A DNA stretch of 64,000 nucleotides, from positions 248,001-312,000 of the forward strand of contig NZ_SLYW01000004.1 of NCBI RefSeq assembly GCF_004343585.1, in the 5' to 3' direction. Positions 36,426 to 44,939 of this stretch are shown here, one piece after another. Source of the DNA: Neorhizobium sp. JUb45. Lineage in GTDB: Bacteria > Pseudomonadota > Alphaproteobacteria > Rhizobiales > Rhizobiaceae. The position numbers and the translations under genes are program-made. The notes under the pieces are model-generated. The model saw only the letters and a list, made by a program, of their open reading frames with translations, had not been told where the DNA came from and did no database searches. The stretch's first letter is position 1, and every line of letters starts with the position of its first letter.

Positions 36426-36490
36426 TCTTCTCATCCTTTTGCCACCAACCGGGGCGAGGGGAGCGGCGTTAACCGCTCCCGACAAGTCTC

Positions 36491-37063
36491 TTATCCTTTG
36501 ATATTGGCGGCGTCGACCCAGCCAATATTGCCGTCGTTGCGGCGGTAAACGATGTTCAATTCCTTGTCCGGGCTGCGGAACAGAAGAACCGGTTCATCGG
36601 TCATGTCGAGCGCCATGACAGCCGTTGCCACCGTCATGGTGCGCAGCTGCTTTGAGCTCTCGGCGACGATGGTCGGAGCGTAATCCTCCGCCACTTCCTG
36701 GTCGTCGTCAGGAATGGAATCCATGATCGCGTAGGCAACGTCCTCGTGACCATTGCCATTGGTGGCATGATGGTCCTTGAGACGACGCTTGTAGCGGCGC
36801 AGACGCTTTTCGATCCGTTCAGCAGCAGCATCGAAGCTCAGCTGCGGATCGTTCGCCTCACCGGCTGCGTGGAACACCACGCCCGAATCGAGGTGGATCT
36901 TGCAGTCTGCCGAGAAGCGCGAAGAACCCGCCTTCTCGACGATCACCTGGCTGGAATATCCCCCGTCGAAGTATTTGGTAACCGCATCGCCGATATGGCT
37001 TTCGATCTTCTGACGGAACGAGTCGCCAATCTCCATATGCTTTCCAGATACACGCACACTCAT
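36491..37063 (-). CDS. hpf: Ribosome hibernation-promoting factor, long form
   Basis: This 190-residue protein has an N-terminal RaiA/HPF domain (MSVRVSGKHMEIGDSFRQKI, then FHAAGEANDPQLSFDAAAERIEKRLRRYKRR) that fits the ribosome A/P site. A variable linker leads to the C-terminal dimerisation domain (TMTVATAVMALDMTDEPVLLFRS, then VVYRRNDGNIGWV-like end). The two-domain structure marks long HPF, which makes 100S ribosome dimers in stationary phase. Start ATG 37063 with AGAAGGAAAC upstream. Its promoter probably lies at 37220-37248 in the spacer after rpoN. Confidence 0.95.
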   Translation of the reverse strand: MSVRVSGKHMEIGDSFRQKIESHIGDAVTKYFDGGYSSQVIVEKAGSSRFSADCKIHLDSGVVFHAAGEANDPQLSFDAAAERIEKRLRRYKRRLKDHHATNGNGHEDVAYAIMDSIPDDDQEVAEDYAPTIVAESSKQLRTMTVATAVMALDMTDEPVLLFRSPDKELNIVYRRNDGNIGWVDAANIKG

Positions 37064-37219
37064 GGATTGTTTCCTTCTTGTCGTGACTTGCACGAACCAG
37101 TTTACGCCAAGCCGCGGATGCATCCAAGCTCTTCACGCGGTGATGAGGCAAATTGCGTTGTCAGGTCATGTTTGAGGGATCAAGGGTGCGGCGCATATCT
37201 CCAAGCCGATGCGGCGGGC

Positions 37220-37248
37220 TTCTAGACGCAGAGGTCCGGAAAGTCAAC
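37220..37248 (-). promoter_or_regulatory. Candidate hpf promoter (GTTGAC-N17-CTAGAA)
   Basis: On the minus strand GTTGAC (complement of 37243-37248) is followed after exactly 17 bases by CTAGAA (complement of 37220-37225), similar to CTTGAC-N17-CTATAT. This lies 157 bp before the hpf start, in the 261-bp rpoN-hpf spacer. No σ54 GG/GC site was recognised there. Confidence 0.45.
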
Positions 37249-37324
37249 GGCAACGAAAATTAGCATATTGCGCAACGTCCTGTGCCTGTGGGTAACTCGG
37301 GCTTTTGTGGGGTCCGAAAAGGCC

Positions 37325-38887
37325 TCAGCCGGCGGCGGAAATCTTTGCCATTGCGCGCTTTTCACGGCGCCTCTGCACCGAGGAGGGGATGTTCATCGCT
37401 TCGCGATATTTTGCAACCGTGCGGCGAGCCAGATCCACGCCACCCTTCTTCAGGCTGATAACAATGTCGTCATCCGAGAGCACCGACTCGGGCAATTCCT
37501 GCGCGATCATTTGGCGAATCCGATGGCGGACGGCTTCCGCCGAATGATTGTCTCCACCCTCGGCCGAACCGATTGATACGGTGAAGAAATATTTGAGCTC
37601 AAACAGGCCGCGCGGCGTCAGCATGTATTTGTTGGAGGTGACGCGGCTCACGGTCGATTCGTGCATCTTGATGGCGTCGGCCACGGTTTTCAGGTTCAGC
37701 GGTCGCAGATGACTGACGCCGTGCACGAGAAAAGCGTCCTGCTGGCGGACGATCTCGGTGGCAACCTTCATGATCGTACGGGCGCGCTGATCGAGGCTGC
37801 GGGTCAGCCAGCTGGCATTCTGCATGCATTCCGACAGGAATGCCTGATCCTCGCTCTTTTTCGCCACCGTCTTCGAGACAGTCTGGAAATAGGTCTGGTT
37901 GACCAGCACTTTCGGCAACGTGTCCGGATTGAGCTCGATCGCCCAGCCGCCATCGGCGCCCGATCGCACCACCACATCGGGCACGATCGCCTCGGAAATG
38001 CCGGTTTCGAAGCCGCTGCCGGGCTTTGGGTTGAGCTGGCGAATTTCCGCCAGCATGTCGACAAGATCCTCGTCGTCGACGCCGCACAGCTTGCGAAGTG
38101 TCGCGAAATCGCGCTTTGCCAGAAGCTCCAGATGTTCGATCAGCGTCCGCATGGCCGGGTCGAAGCGATCTTTCTGTTTCAGCTGAATGCCCAGGCATTC
38201 CGCTAGGGATCGCGCAAAAATACCGGGCGGATCGAGCGTCTGCAGCCGCTGCAGAACCGCTTCCACCTCGGCGCGTCCCGTACCCAGGCGCGTGGCTATC
38301 TCGTCCGTATCTGCCTGCAGATAACCGGCATCATCCAGCTGGTCGACAAGGTGCTGGGCAATGAGCCGTTCTGCCAGCGAAGAGACCAGCAGCGGAACCT
38401 GCTGGTTGACGTGATCGCGCAGGCTCAGGTGTCCGGCAACAAATTCCTCGAGATTATAGGCTTCGCCGCTGTCGCCGCCGGGCATGGACTTCCACTGGCC
38501 CATCAACTCCGGCGCATCGGGGCGGGCCTGCGGCATGTCGTCGGGAAAGACGTTTTCGAAATTGACGTCCAGCTGTTCGGAAAGATGTTTGCCGCCATCG
38601 TCGCGGTCGGCGTCATACCAGTCGGGCTGGCTGTCGCCATCGCCGCGGACTTCATCGGAGGAGGGGGCGTCCCGCTCGTCGCCGGAAGCTTCGAGGCCGG
38701 CATTGTTGCCTGAACCGTGGGCATCGTTTGGTGAAAAATCGAGCAGCGGGTTCTTTTCCACCTCCTGCGCGATGAACTGGTTCAACTCGAAATGCGTCAT
38801 CTGAAGCAGTTGGATCGACTGCATCAGCTGTGGCGTCATGACGAGCGACTGGCTCTGTCGCAGAAAAAGGCTGGCGGCTAGGGCCAT
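37325..38887 (-). CDS. rpoN: RNA polymerase sigma-54 factor
   Basis: This 520-residue σ54 directs transcription of nitrogen, dicarboxylate and other activator-dependent genes. Region I is Gln/Leu-rich (LFLRQSQSLVMTPQLMQSIQLLQM). An acidic region II spans about 55-130. The core-binding domain lies at ~150-340. The helix-turn-helix is around DAIKMHESTVSRVTSNKYM, and the RpoN box LARRTVAKYREAMNIPSS is near the end. Length is usual. Start ATG 38887. The order lptC-lptA-lptB-rpoN-hpf-ptsN is conserved. A σ70-like promoter and a stem-loop lie in the 152-bp spacer after lptB. Confidence 0.98.
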   Translation of the reverse strand: MALAASLFLRQSQSLVMTPQLMQSIQLLQMTHFELNQFIAQEVEKNPLLDFSPNDAHGSGNNAGLEASGDERDAPSSDEVRGDGDSQPDWYDADRDDGGKHLSEQLDVNFENVFPDDMPQARPDAPELMGQWKSMPGGDSGEAYNLEEFVAGHLSLRDHVNQQVPLLVSSLAERLIAQHLVDQLDDAGYLQADTDEIATRLGTGRAEVEAVLQRLQTLDPPGIFARSLAECLGIQLKQKDRFDPAMRTLIEHLELLAKRDFATLRKLCGVDDEDLVDMLAEIRQLNPKPGSGFETGISEAIVPDVVVRSGADGGWAIELNPDTLPKVLVNQTYFQTVSKTVAKKSEDQAFLSECMQNASWLTRSLDQRARTIMKVATEIVRQQDAFLVHGVSHLRPLNLKTVADAIKMHESTVSRVTSNKYMLTPRGLFELKYFFTVSIGSAEGGDNHSAEAVRHRIRQMIAQELPESVLSDDDIVISLKKGGVDLARRTVAKYREAMNIPSSVQRRREKRAMAKISAAG

Positions 38888-38930
38888 GATGGACGCGAAA
38901 CTCCCCTGACGATCTCCCAGTCGTGGGTTT

Positions 38931-38954
38931 TTTCCCGCGTGGAAGCGCGGGAAA
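38931..38954 (-). promoter_or_regulatory. 9-bp stem-loop in the rpoN leader
   Basis: TTTCCCGCG (38931-38939) and CGCGGGAAA (38946-38954) pair perfectly around a six-base loop. It sits 44 bp before the rpoN ATG, downstream of the candidate promoter, so it would be in the mRNA leader. Function unknown. Confidence 0.4.
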
Positions 38955-38969
38955 TCTCACTTGGCCCAA

Positions 38970-38998
38970 AAATTGCTTTTTAAATTGGTTTGGTCAAG
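38970..38998 (-). promoter_or_regulatory. Candidate rpoN promoter (CTTGAC-N17-CAATTT)
   Basis: On the minus strand CTTGAC (complement of 38993-38998) matches the rhizobial -35 exactly, and CAATTT (complement of 38970-38975) stands 17 bases downstream as a moderate -10. A GC hairpin (GCGCCGAC 38998-39005 with GTCGGCGC 39011-39018) directly precedes it, just after the lptB stop, and may reduce readthrough from lptB. Confidence 0.5.
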
Positions 38999-39039
38999 CG
39001 CCGACATGCCGTCGGCGCCATTTTCATGACGTTTGTTCG

Positions 39040-39837
39040 TCAGAGGCTGAACTTGTCGCCCAGATAAAGGCGGCGCACATCGGCATTGTTGACGATGTCG
39101 TCTGCGCGACCGTGGGTCAGAACCTCGCCGGCATGGATGATATAGGCGCGGTCAATGAGGCCCAGCGTCTCACGCACGTTATGGTCCGTAATCAGAACGC
39201 CGATGCCGCGTGCCGTCAAGTGGCGCACGAGATTCTGGATGTCCGATACCGAAATTGGATCGACGCCGGCAAACGGTTCGTCAAGCAGCATGAAGGCCGG
39301 GTCGGTGGCGAGAGCGCGCGCAATTTCCAGGCGGCGACGTTCACCACCCGAAAGCGCCACGGCCGGTGACTTGCGCAGCCGCTCGATGTGGAATTCTTCC
39401 AGCAGCTCATCGAGCTTGCGGGCACGCAGCTTCTTGTCCTTCTGGTGGACTTCCAGAACGGCAAGGATGTTTTCCTCCACCGTCAGTCCACGAAAGATCG
39501 ACGCTTCCTGTGGCAGGTAGCCGACGCCAAGGCGTGCGCGGCGGTACATCGGCATCCGCGTCACGTCATTGCCGTTGATGGCGATCATGCCGAGATCGAC
39601 GCCGACCAGGCCGGTGATCATGTAGAAACAGGTGGTCTTGCCGGCACCGTTCGGTCCCAGCAGTCCGACAGCCTCGCCGCGGCGCACGACCAGCGACACG
39701 CCATTGACGACGCGTCGCGAGTCATAGGTCTTGGTCAGGCCATGTGCGATGAGCGTGCCTTCGTAACGCGCTTTGTCACGCGGGTCGAAAGGTTCCGGCT
39801 GGCCTGGCTTCGGCTGTTTGGCGAAAATTTTCTTCAC
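39040..39837 (-). CDS. lptB: LPS export ABC transporter ATP-binding protein
   Basis: This 265-residue ATPase drives LPS extraction from the inner membrane with LptFGC. Walker A is GLLGPNGAGKTT, the Q-loop YLPQEASIFRGLTVEENI, signature VALSGGERRRLEIARAL, Walker B FMLLDEPFAGVDP and the H-loop VLITDHNVRETL; the string EASIFRGL is typical of LptB. An N-terminal ~25-residue extension rich in Lys/Pro is usual in rhizobia. The start appears to be GTG 39837, nine bases after the lptA stop, with no strong Shine-Dalgarno, suggesting coupling to lptA. Confidence 0.97.
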   Translation of the reverse strand: MKKIFAKQPKPGQPEPFDPRDKARYEGTLIAHGLTKTYDSRRVVNGVSLVVRRGEAVGLLGPNGAGKTTCFYMITGLVGVDLGMIAINGNDVTRMPMYRRARLGVGYLPQEASIFRGLTVEENILAVLEVHQKDKKLRARKLDELLEEFHIERLRKSPAVALSGGERRRLEIARALATDPAFMLLDEPFAGVDPISVSDIQNLVRHLTARGIGVLITDHNVRETLGLIDRAYIIHAGEVLTHGRADDIVNNADVRRLYLGDKFSL

Positions 39838-39846
39838 TGGGCGCGA

Positions 39847-40395
39847 TTACTGCTGTGGCTTCGATTTCGGGTCGAGCAGGATCTGAACGCGCGTGCCGCT
39901 GCATGGCGTCAGTTTGGCCTCGCCCGTCTTCATCAGCACGGTCAGCTTGCAGCCGCGGAAAACATTCGGCCCGTCGGACAGAACGACCTGCTTGCCGGTC
40001 AACTCGAATGTCTGCGAGGCCATGGTGAATATGCCCTGATCGGCGGTGGCATTCTGCTCGCCAGAGGTCAGGTGAACGGTGTCGTTCAGAAAAATCTTGT
40101 CGATCTGGGTGTTGCCCGAGGTCACGGAAGAGCCTTCACCCAGATAAAGCACGGTCATCTTGCCGGCGCGCATCGTCGTCGTACCCTGCACAACGCGCAC
40201 ATTCCCGGTGAAATAAGCCTTCTTTTCGGTGTCCTGAATTTCCAGCTGGTCGCTTTCGATCTGGATCGGCTTGTCGTTGGAAAGCGTCATGCCCTCCATG
40301 CGGGTGGACGATTGCGCCAGCGCGGAGCTGGCCATGCAACAGGCAGCCAGCGCAGCCGGGACGGTCATCGAGGTCAGGAAACGGCGAAGGGTCAT
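39847..40395 (-). CDS. lptA: Periplasmic LPS transport protein LptA
   Basis: This 182-residue protein has a signal peptide (MTLRRFLTSMTVPAALAACCMASSALAQ by appearance, cleavage near residue 28) and an OstA-like β-jellyroll: PIQIESDQLEIQDTEKKAYFTGNVRVVQG and MRAGKMTVLYLG. LptA polymerises into the bridge that carries LPS across the periplasm. It overlaps neither neighbour: lptB follows after 9 bp and lptC lies 9 bp upstream, so the three are one unit. Two Cys (in FRGCKLTV and LTPCSGTR) could form a disulfide. Confidence 0.93.
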   Translation of the reverse strand: MTLRRFLTSMTVPAALAACCMASSALAQSSTRMEGMTLSNDKPIQIESDQLEIQDTEKKAYFTGNVRVVQGTTTMRAGKMTVLYLGEGSSVTSGNTQIDKIFLNDTVHLTSGEQNATADQGIFTMASQTFELTGKQVVLSDGPNVFRGCKLTVLMKTGEAKLTPCSGTRVQILLDPKSKPQQ

Positions 40396-40404
40396 GGCCG
40401 GGCT

Positions 40405-41070
40405 CTATTTATCTTGGTTGTTGAGCGAGGCGGCTTCGAGATCGACCCGGACCCCGCCTGTGAAGGTAATGGTTTTTCCCTTATCCGTTATCTTCATCGA
40501 GTCTGCAACAATAGACGCTTCCGGAGTGGAGATTGTTATTGTGTCGGCTGTCTCGAGTGTTCCCGCCTTCACATCCATATTGGCCGACTGGAACTTTGCC
40601 GTCAGGCCATTGCTGAGGTTGACGTCGAACGGCGCGGTCAGCTTCATGCGGTCGGTGGCGCGATCGAACAGACCGCTGGTGGCCACGACGCGAGCGATCA
40701 CGTCCTTGCTCATCGGCATCGCCGCCTTGACGTTTTCCAGCGAGATCATGTTGGGATCGGCAAGATCCTGCAGCGCCCGCGACGCCGTCATCGAATAGCT
40801 GACGCCATCGTCGTTGCGCCCTGCAATCGCCGGGCTTTCCATGACGATCTTGCCGTCCTCGATCTTGGCGCTCTGGATCGTCAGGTTTTCCGGCAGAAAC
40901 GTGCGGATGAACGACACGCCGATAAAAAGCATTGAAATGATCAGTGCGGCGACCGGCAGTAGCACCTTCAGCTTCTTCACACGCGACGAATGCGTCAGCG
41001 CCAGCTTGTAGGCTCTGGTCTGTCGAAGCGCTGCATCATCAGTGGGGCCGGATTGAGCGAGGGTCTGCAG
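40405..41070 (-). CDS. lptC: LPS export protein LptC, probably with a CTG start
   Basis: This bitopic inner-membrane protein accepts LPS from LptB2FG and passes it to LptA. A helix (VLLPVAALIISMLFIGVSFI) precedes the periplasmic jellyroll (NLTIQSAKIEDGKIVMESPAIAG). The first ordinary start is GTG 40980, giving 191 residues but without a Shine-Dalgarno. In frame upstream, 30 further codons run without ATG/GTG/TTG to a CTG at 41070 with GGAG seven bases before it. The extra segment (ALRQTRAYKLALTHSSR) resembles the cytosolic N-terminus I recall for rhizobial LptC. I therefore place the start at CTG 41070 (221 residues). Confidence 0.85.
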   Translation of the reverse strand: MQTLAQSGPTDDAALRQTRAYKLALTHSSRVKKLKVLLPVAALIISMLFIGVSFIRTFLPENLTIQSAKIEDGKIVMESPAIAGRNDDGVSYSMTASRALQDLADPNMISLENVKAAMPMSKDVIARVVATSGLFDRATDRMKLTAPFDVNLSNGLTAKFQSANMDVKAGTLETADTITISTPEASIVADSMKITDKGKTITFTGGVRVDLEAASLNNQDK

Positions 41071-41357
41071 TGGGTATCTCCAGGCAGTCGGTTATGCGTC
41101 CGCATTGTCTAATGTGAATGGCCGCGGCGCTTGGCAGCCTGCGTCCTGAGCCTTGAATATGGCGATTAATCATCAACAAACAATAATGGACGACACAAAT
41201 ACGTGTACCCGCAATCGTCTGATCTGCCAAGCACCTGCGGTTGCCCGGCTTTTTTCGGCTGTTACAACACCGCTTCCCTTGATTTTTACCGGCCCGGTTC
41301 CTTTTTTCCGTGAAAGGTTCTAGGACCGATAGAGATTGACGAGGAATAAAGACCATC

Positions 41358-42317
41358 ATGGATCAAATGGCCTATGCCGACCGCAGGCGTCTGCGCCGCA
41401 AGCTGACCTTCTGGCGCATCGCCGCCTTTGTTCTGGTCGTTGCCATCGGCTTTTCCCTTTATCGTTTTGCAGCCGGCGATCAGCAGGGCACAGTGCGCCC
41501 GCATGTGGCGCGTGTCGAAATCTCCGGCATGATCACTGACAATACCGAGCTGCTCGAAAGGCTCGACAGGATCGCCAACAACGATCAGGTCAAGGCCGTG
41601 ATCGTCTCGATCTCCTCGCCGGGCGGCACCACTTATGGCGGCGAGCGCATCTTCAAGGCCATCCGCGCCATCTCAGAAAAGAAGCCGGTCGTCTCCGATG
41701 TGCGCACGCTTGCTGCTTCCGCCGGCTACATGATCGCCTCTGCCGGTGACATGATCATCGCCGGCGAAAGCTCGATCACCGGCTCGATCGGCGTCATCTT
41801 CCAGTATCCGCAGGTCGATGAGCTGATGAAGAAGCTCGGCGTCTCGCTGCAGGAAATCAAGTCGTCACCGCTTAAGGCCGAACCTTCGCCATTCCATCCG
41901 GCCAGCGAAGAGGCCAAGGCGATGATCCGCTCGATGATCACGGACAGCTATGACTGGTTCGTCGATCTTGTGGCAGAACGTCGCGGCCTGTCGCGTGAGG
42001 AAACCTTGAAGCTTGCCGATGGCTCGATCTTCACCGGCCGTCAGGCGCTGAAGCTTAAGCTGGTCGATCAGCTCGGCGGCGAGAAGGAAATCCGTGACTG
42101 GCTCGATACCAAGGGTGTTGCAAAAAGCCTGCCGGTGCTGGATTGGAAGAAGAAGGACGATAGCTCGTTTTTCTCGCTGCCGACAGCCGTCGTCTACTTC
42201 GCCCGGCTGATGGGCATCGAAACCGGTCTTTCACCGGAAGCGATGCGGCAGTGGGGCGGCGATAAGTTGTTCCTTGACGGTCTTGTTTCCGTTTGGCAGG
42301 TTGGTAGTGACAGATAA
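41358..42317 (+). CDS. sppA: Signal peptide peptidase SppA (short form)
   Basis: This 319-residue S49-family protease has one N-terminal membrane helix (FWRIAAFVLVVAIGFSLYRF). The ClpP-like core shows VSISSPGGTTYGGE, the nucleophile region RTLAASAGYMIASAGD and the probable general-base lysine in IKSSPLKAEPSPF. Short SppA proteins assemble into a membrane-anchored barrel that degrades cleaved signal peptides on the periplasmic side. Start ATG 41358. The 287-bp spacer to lptC has no evident gene. It is followed by ihfB after 24 bp, probably in one transcript. Confidence 0.93.
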   Translation: MDQMAYADRRRLRRKLTFWRIAAFVLVVAIGFSLYRFAAGDQQGTVRPHVARVEISGMITDNTELLERLDRIANNDQVKAVIVSISSPGGTTYGGERIFKAIRAISEKKPVVSDVRTLAASAGYMIASAGDMIIAGESSITGSIGVIFQYPQVDELMKKLGVSLQEIKSSPLKAEPSPFHPASEEAKAMIRSMITDSYDWFVDLVAERRGLSREETLKLADGSIFTGRQALKLKLVDQLGGEKEIRDWLDTKGVAKSLPVLDWKKKDDSSFFSLPTAVVYFARLMGIETGLSPEAMRQWGGDKLFLDGLVSVWQVGSDR

Positions 42318-42341
42318 TTCAATGATTTCTGGGGGAAGATC

Positions 42342-42647
42342 GTGATCAAGTCGGAACTGGTGCAGATCGTCGCGGCCCGCAACCCGCATCTTTATCACCG
42401 TGACGTGGAAAATATCGTCAACGCCGTTCTCGACGAGATCACCGACGCGCTTGCCGGTGGCAACCGCGTGGAGCTGCGCGGTTTTGGCGCGTTCTCGGTG
42501 AAAAACCGCCCGTCGCGCTCTGGCCGCAACCCGCGCACCGGTGAAACCGTGTTCGTCGAGGAAAAATGGGTGCCCTTCTTCAAGACCGGCAAGGAGCTGC
42601 GCGAGCGGCTGAACCCCGATCTTGCCGATGAAGAAGATGCCGACTGA
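42342..42647 (+). CDS. ihfB: Integration host factor subunit beta
   Basis: This 101-residue HU/IHF-family DNA-bending protein contains [46 protein letters not shown] (the β-arm with the intercalating proline) and [15 protein letters not shown] heterodimers bend DNA at σ54 promoters, recombination sites and replication control regions. The start is GTG 42342, preceded by a strong GGGGGA six bases upstream. It ends with an acidic tail (ADEEDAD), as in other rhizobia. Confidence 0.97.
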   Translation: MIKSELVQIVAARNPHLYHRDVENIVNAVLDEITDALAGGNRVELRGFGAFSVKNRPSRSGRNPRTGETVFVEEKWVPFFKTGKELRERLNPDLADEEDAD

Positions 42648-42771
42648 GCCGTTGGCAGTGCATCGCCTCGCTTGAAAAGCGGATTTCAAGAACTAGGTGA
42701 TGGAGGTGGCCGGTATCACGGTCGCCGGCCCATACCGCAGTTCGACAATTGCAGGAATTATGAGAGGGACC

Positions 42772-43104
42772 ATGACAAAGGTCAGGAAAATCGCCAATCT
42801 CGTGATTTTTGTACCGCTCGGCATCCTGCTGATCGTGCTCTGCGTTGCCAATCGCCAGAGCGTCACGCTTGCGCTCAACCCGTTCCAACCGCAGGACAGC
42901 GTGCTGTCGGTTTCTGCTCCGCTCTTTGCCGTGCTGTTCCTCTCGGTGATTTTCGGCATGGCGGTCGGCTCGACGGTTACCTGGTGGAACCAGGGCCGTT
43001 ATCGCAAACAGGCCCGCACGGAAGCGCGCGAAGCGCTGAAATGGCAGCAGAACGGCAAACCGTCGATCTCGCCGGTCGAGGCGAAGCAGCTGCGGATCAA
43101 GTAA
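42772..43104 (+). CDS. LapA-like DUF1049 membrane protein
   Basis: This 110-residue protein has two hydrophobic helices (IANLVIFVPLGILLIVLCVAN and APLFAVLFLSVIFGMAVGSTVTW) and a basic cytosolic tail (RYRKQARTEAREALKWQQNG). It matches the LPS-assembly LapA/YciS (DUF1049) family. In E. coli LapA works with LapB in LPS homeostasis; no lapB is adjacent here. Start ATG 42772 has GAGAGGG upstream; the longer frame to 42697 lacks a ribosome-binding site. It lies 124 bp after ihfB. Confidence 0.82.
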   Translation: MTKVRKIANLVIFVPLGILLIVLCVANRQSVTLALNPFQPQDSVLSVSAPLFAVLFLSVIFGMAVGSTVTWWNQGRYRKQARTEAREALKWQQNGKPSISPVEAKQLRIK

Positions 43105-43128
43105 CCTCGCGGAATTTGCCTGTTCGCT

Positions 43129-43584
43129 TCAGGCTTCCGTCCGTTCTTCACTCACCGCATCATTGAAATCCGAAAAGAACCGCGCCGCCAGCCTTTGCGT
43201 CGCAGCGCCGATCAGCTTGGTGCCCATCTGCGCCAGCCGCCCGCCGAGTTCGGCCGCGGCCCTGTAGCGCAGAATGGTTTGCCCGCCGTCTTCAACCAGT
43301 TCCACGTCGGCCGCCCCTTGCGCGAAACCCAGAATGCCGCCCTTGCCGGCTGCCGAAAGGCGGTAGCTGGCAGGCGCATTGACGTTCGACAGCGTGATCG
43401 TGCCGGAAAAATTGCTGGAAAAAGGCCCGAGCTTGATGCGGATGACAGCCGCCAGTTCGCTGTCCGATTGCCATTCCAGGCTCTGGCAGTGCGGGATGCA
43501 GCGCTTCAATATGTCTGCATCATTGAGGCCGGCCCAGACTTTGTCGCGCGGCGCTGCAATGCGTTCCTCGCCGGTCACATCCAT
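43129..43584 (-). CDS. CoxG-like SRPBCC-domain protein
   Basis: This 151-residue protein has a START/SRPBCC fold of the CO-dehydrogenase subunit G type: MDVTGEERIAAPRDKVWAGLND, then the LKRCIPHCQSLEW segment and a C-terminal amphipathic helix (LIGAATQRLAARFFSDFND). In CO oxidisers CoxG recruits CO dehydrogenase to the membrane, but no coxSML genes occur here, so it is probably a relative with another hydrophobic ligand. Start ATG 43584. It converges on the LapA-like gene with a 24-bp gap and is divergent from the methyltransferase gene. Confidence 0.82.
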   Translation of the reverse strand: MDVTGEERIAAPRDKVWAGLNDADILKRCIPHCQSLEWQSDSELAAVIRIKLGPFSSNFSGTITLSNVNAPASYRLSAAGKGGILGFAQGAADVELVEDGGQTILRYRAAAELGGRLAQMGTKLIGAATQRLAARFFSDFNDAVSEERTEA

Positions 43585-43739
43585 GGGCCTGCTCCTTCTT
43601 TTCCGCGGTCATGCCGCTTATCCTGTCTTTTGTCATCTATCTGCGAAAGGGAAAGCCCTTTGCCAAGGGGCGCAGCAATGCTATTTGCACGCCAGATAAA
43701 GGAAGGCCCGACCGGATCGGCCTGATCGTGCTCGGGAAA

Positions 43740-44939
43740 ATGACCATGAAGAACAAGGAACGGCGACCGGGATCGCGCCCCGCCGGCAAACCGGCAAAGC
43801 CGACTGGCAAGGCCGGCGGAAAACCCGCTGCTGCCCGCAGCGAGCGTCACGCATCGCCCAAGGTCGCTGCAAAACCTCAAAAGCCCGCCCGCCCGCCGGA
43901 ACAGCGCGTTGAAGCAAAGCCGCGCGCCGTCCGCAGCGAGCATGCGCAATTCGGCAATCTGCGTGAAGCAGAAGCGCGACAGGCAGCGGCAGCTGAACAG
44001 CGGCCGATGATCGAGCGCAAGGGAGAGCGTCCGCCCGAACGCATCCCGGTCATCCTCGAATCCACCGGTGCCGGCGATTTCCACCTGATCGATACCGGCA
44101 ACGGGTTGAAGCTCGAGCAATACGGCCCTTACCGTATCGTTCGCCCGGAAGCGCAGGCTTTGTGGAAGCCGGCTCTGCCCGACCATGTCTGGGAAAACGC
44201 CGATGCGGTCTTTACCGGCGATACGGATGAGGATGGCATGGGTCGCTGGCGTTTTCCAAAAGAGGCGCTGGGCGAAACCTGGCCACTGTCGCTGCTCGGC
44301 ATCGATTTTCTCGGCCGTTTCACTTCCTTCCGCCATGTCGGCGTGTTCCCGGAACAGATCGTCCATTGGGCCTGGGTCAAGGAACAACAGGAAAAGGCCG
44401 ATCGTCCGTTGAAAGTGCTGAACCTGTTTGGTTATACCGGCGTCGCCTCGCTGGTGGCTGCCGGTGCCGGCGCCGAGGTCACCCATGTCGATGCCTCGAA
44501 AAAGGCGATCGGCTGGGCGCGCGAAAACCAGTCGTTGGCCCGTCTCGACAAGGCGCCGATCCGCTGGATCTGCGAGGATGCCATGAAGTTCATCCAGCGC
44601 GAGGAACGCCGCGGCAGCAAATACGACATCATCCTTACCGACCCGCCGAAGTTCGGGCGCGGGCCGAATGGCGAAGTCTGGCATCTGTTCGAGCACCTGC
44701 CGAACATGCTTGATATCTGCCGCGAGCTTTTGTCGCCCAAGGCTGTCGGGCTTGTGTTGACCGCCTATTCTATCCGCGCCAGCTTCTATTCCATCCATGA
44801 ACTGATGCGCGAAACCATGCGTGGCGCAGGCGGCGTCGTCGAATCTGGCGAACTCGTCATCCGCGAGGCCGGTCTTGACGGCAAGGGTCACGAGCGCGCG
44901 CTCTCCACTTCCCTCTTTTCCCGCTGGGTGCCGAAATGA
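43740..44939 (+). CDS. RlmI/RlmK-like class I SAM-dependent RNA methyltransferase
   Basis: This encodes 399 residues. The first ~95 are a low-complexity Lys/Pro/Ala/Arg-rich extension. The remainder is a SAM methyltransferase with motif I VLNLFGYTGVASLVAAGAGAEVTHVD, WARENQSLARL and the catalytic DIILTDPPKFGRGPNGEVW, a pattern seen in 23S rRNA m5C/m2G methyltransferases of the COG1092 type. It lacks a recognisable PUA domain. Its stop overlaps the next start as ATGA (44936-44939), so it is coupled to the TrmH-family gene. Start ATG 43740 or 43746; both follow GGGAAAA. Confidence 0.85.
   Translation: MTMKNKERRPGSRPAGKPAKPTGKAGGKPAAARSERHASPKVAAKPQKPARPPEQRVEAKPRAVRSEHAQFGNLREAEARQAAAAEQRPMIERKGERPPERIPVILESTGAGDFHLIDTGNGLKLEQYGPYRIVRPEAQALWKPALPDHVWENADAVFTGDTDEDGMGRWRFPKEALGETWPLSLLGIDFLGRFTSFRHVGVFPEQIVHWAWVKEQQEKADRPLKVLNLFGYTGVASLVAAGAGAEVTHVDASKKAIGWARENQSLARLDKAPIRWICEDAMKFIQREERRGSKYDIILTDPPKFGRGPNGEVWHLFEHLPNMLDICRELLSPKAVGLVLTAYSIRASFYSIHELMRETMRGAGGVVESGELVIREAGLDGKGHERALSTSLFSRWVPK

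Noticed and set aside
43129..43584. Carbon monoxide dehydrogenase locus
   Set aside because: Only a CoxG-like SRPBCC protein is present; no coxS, coxM or coxL genes nearby.
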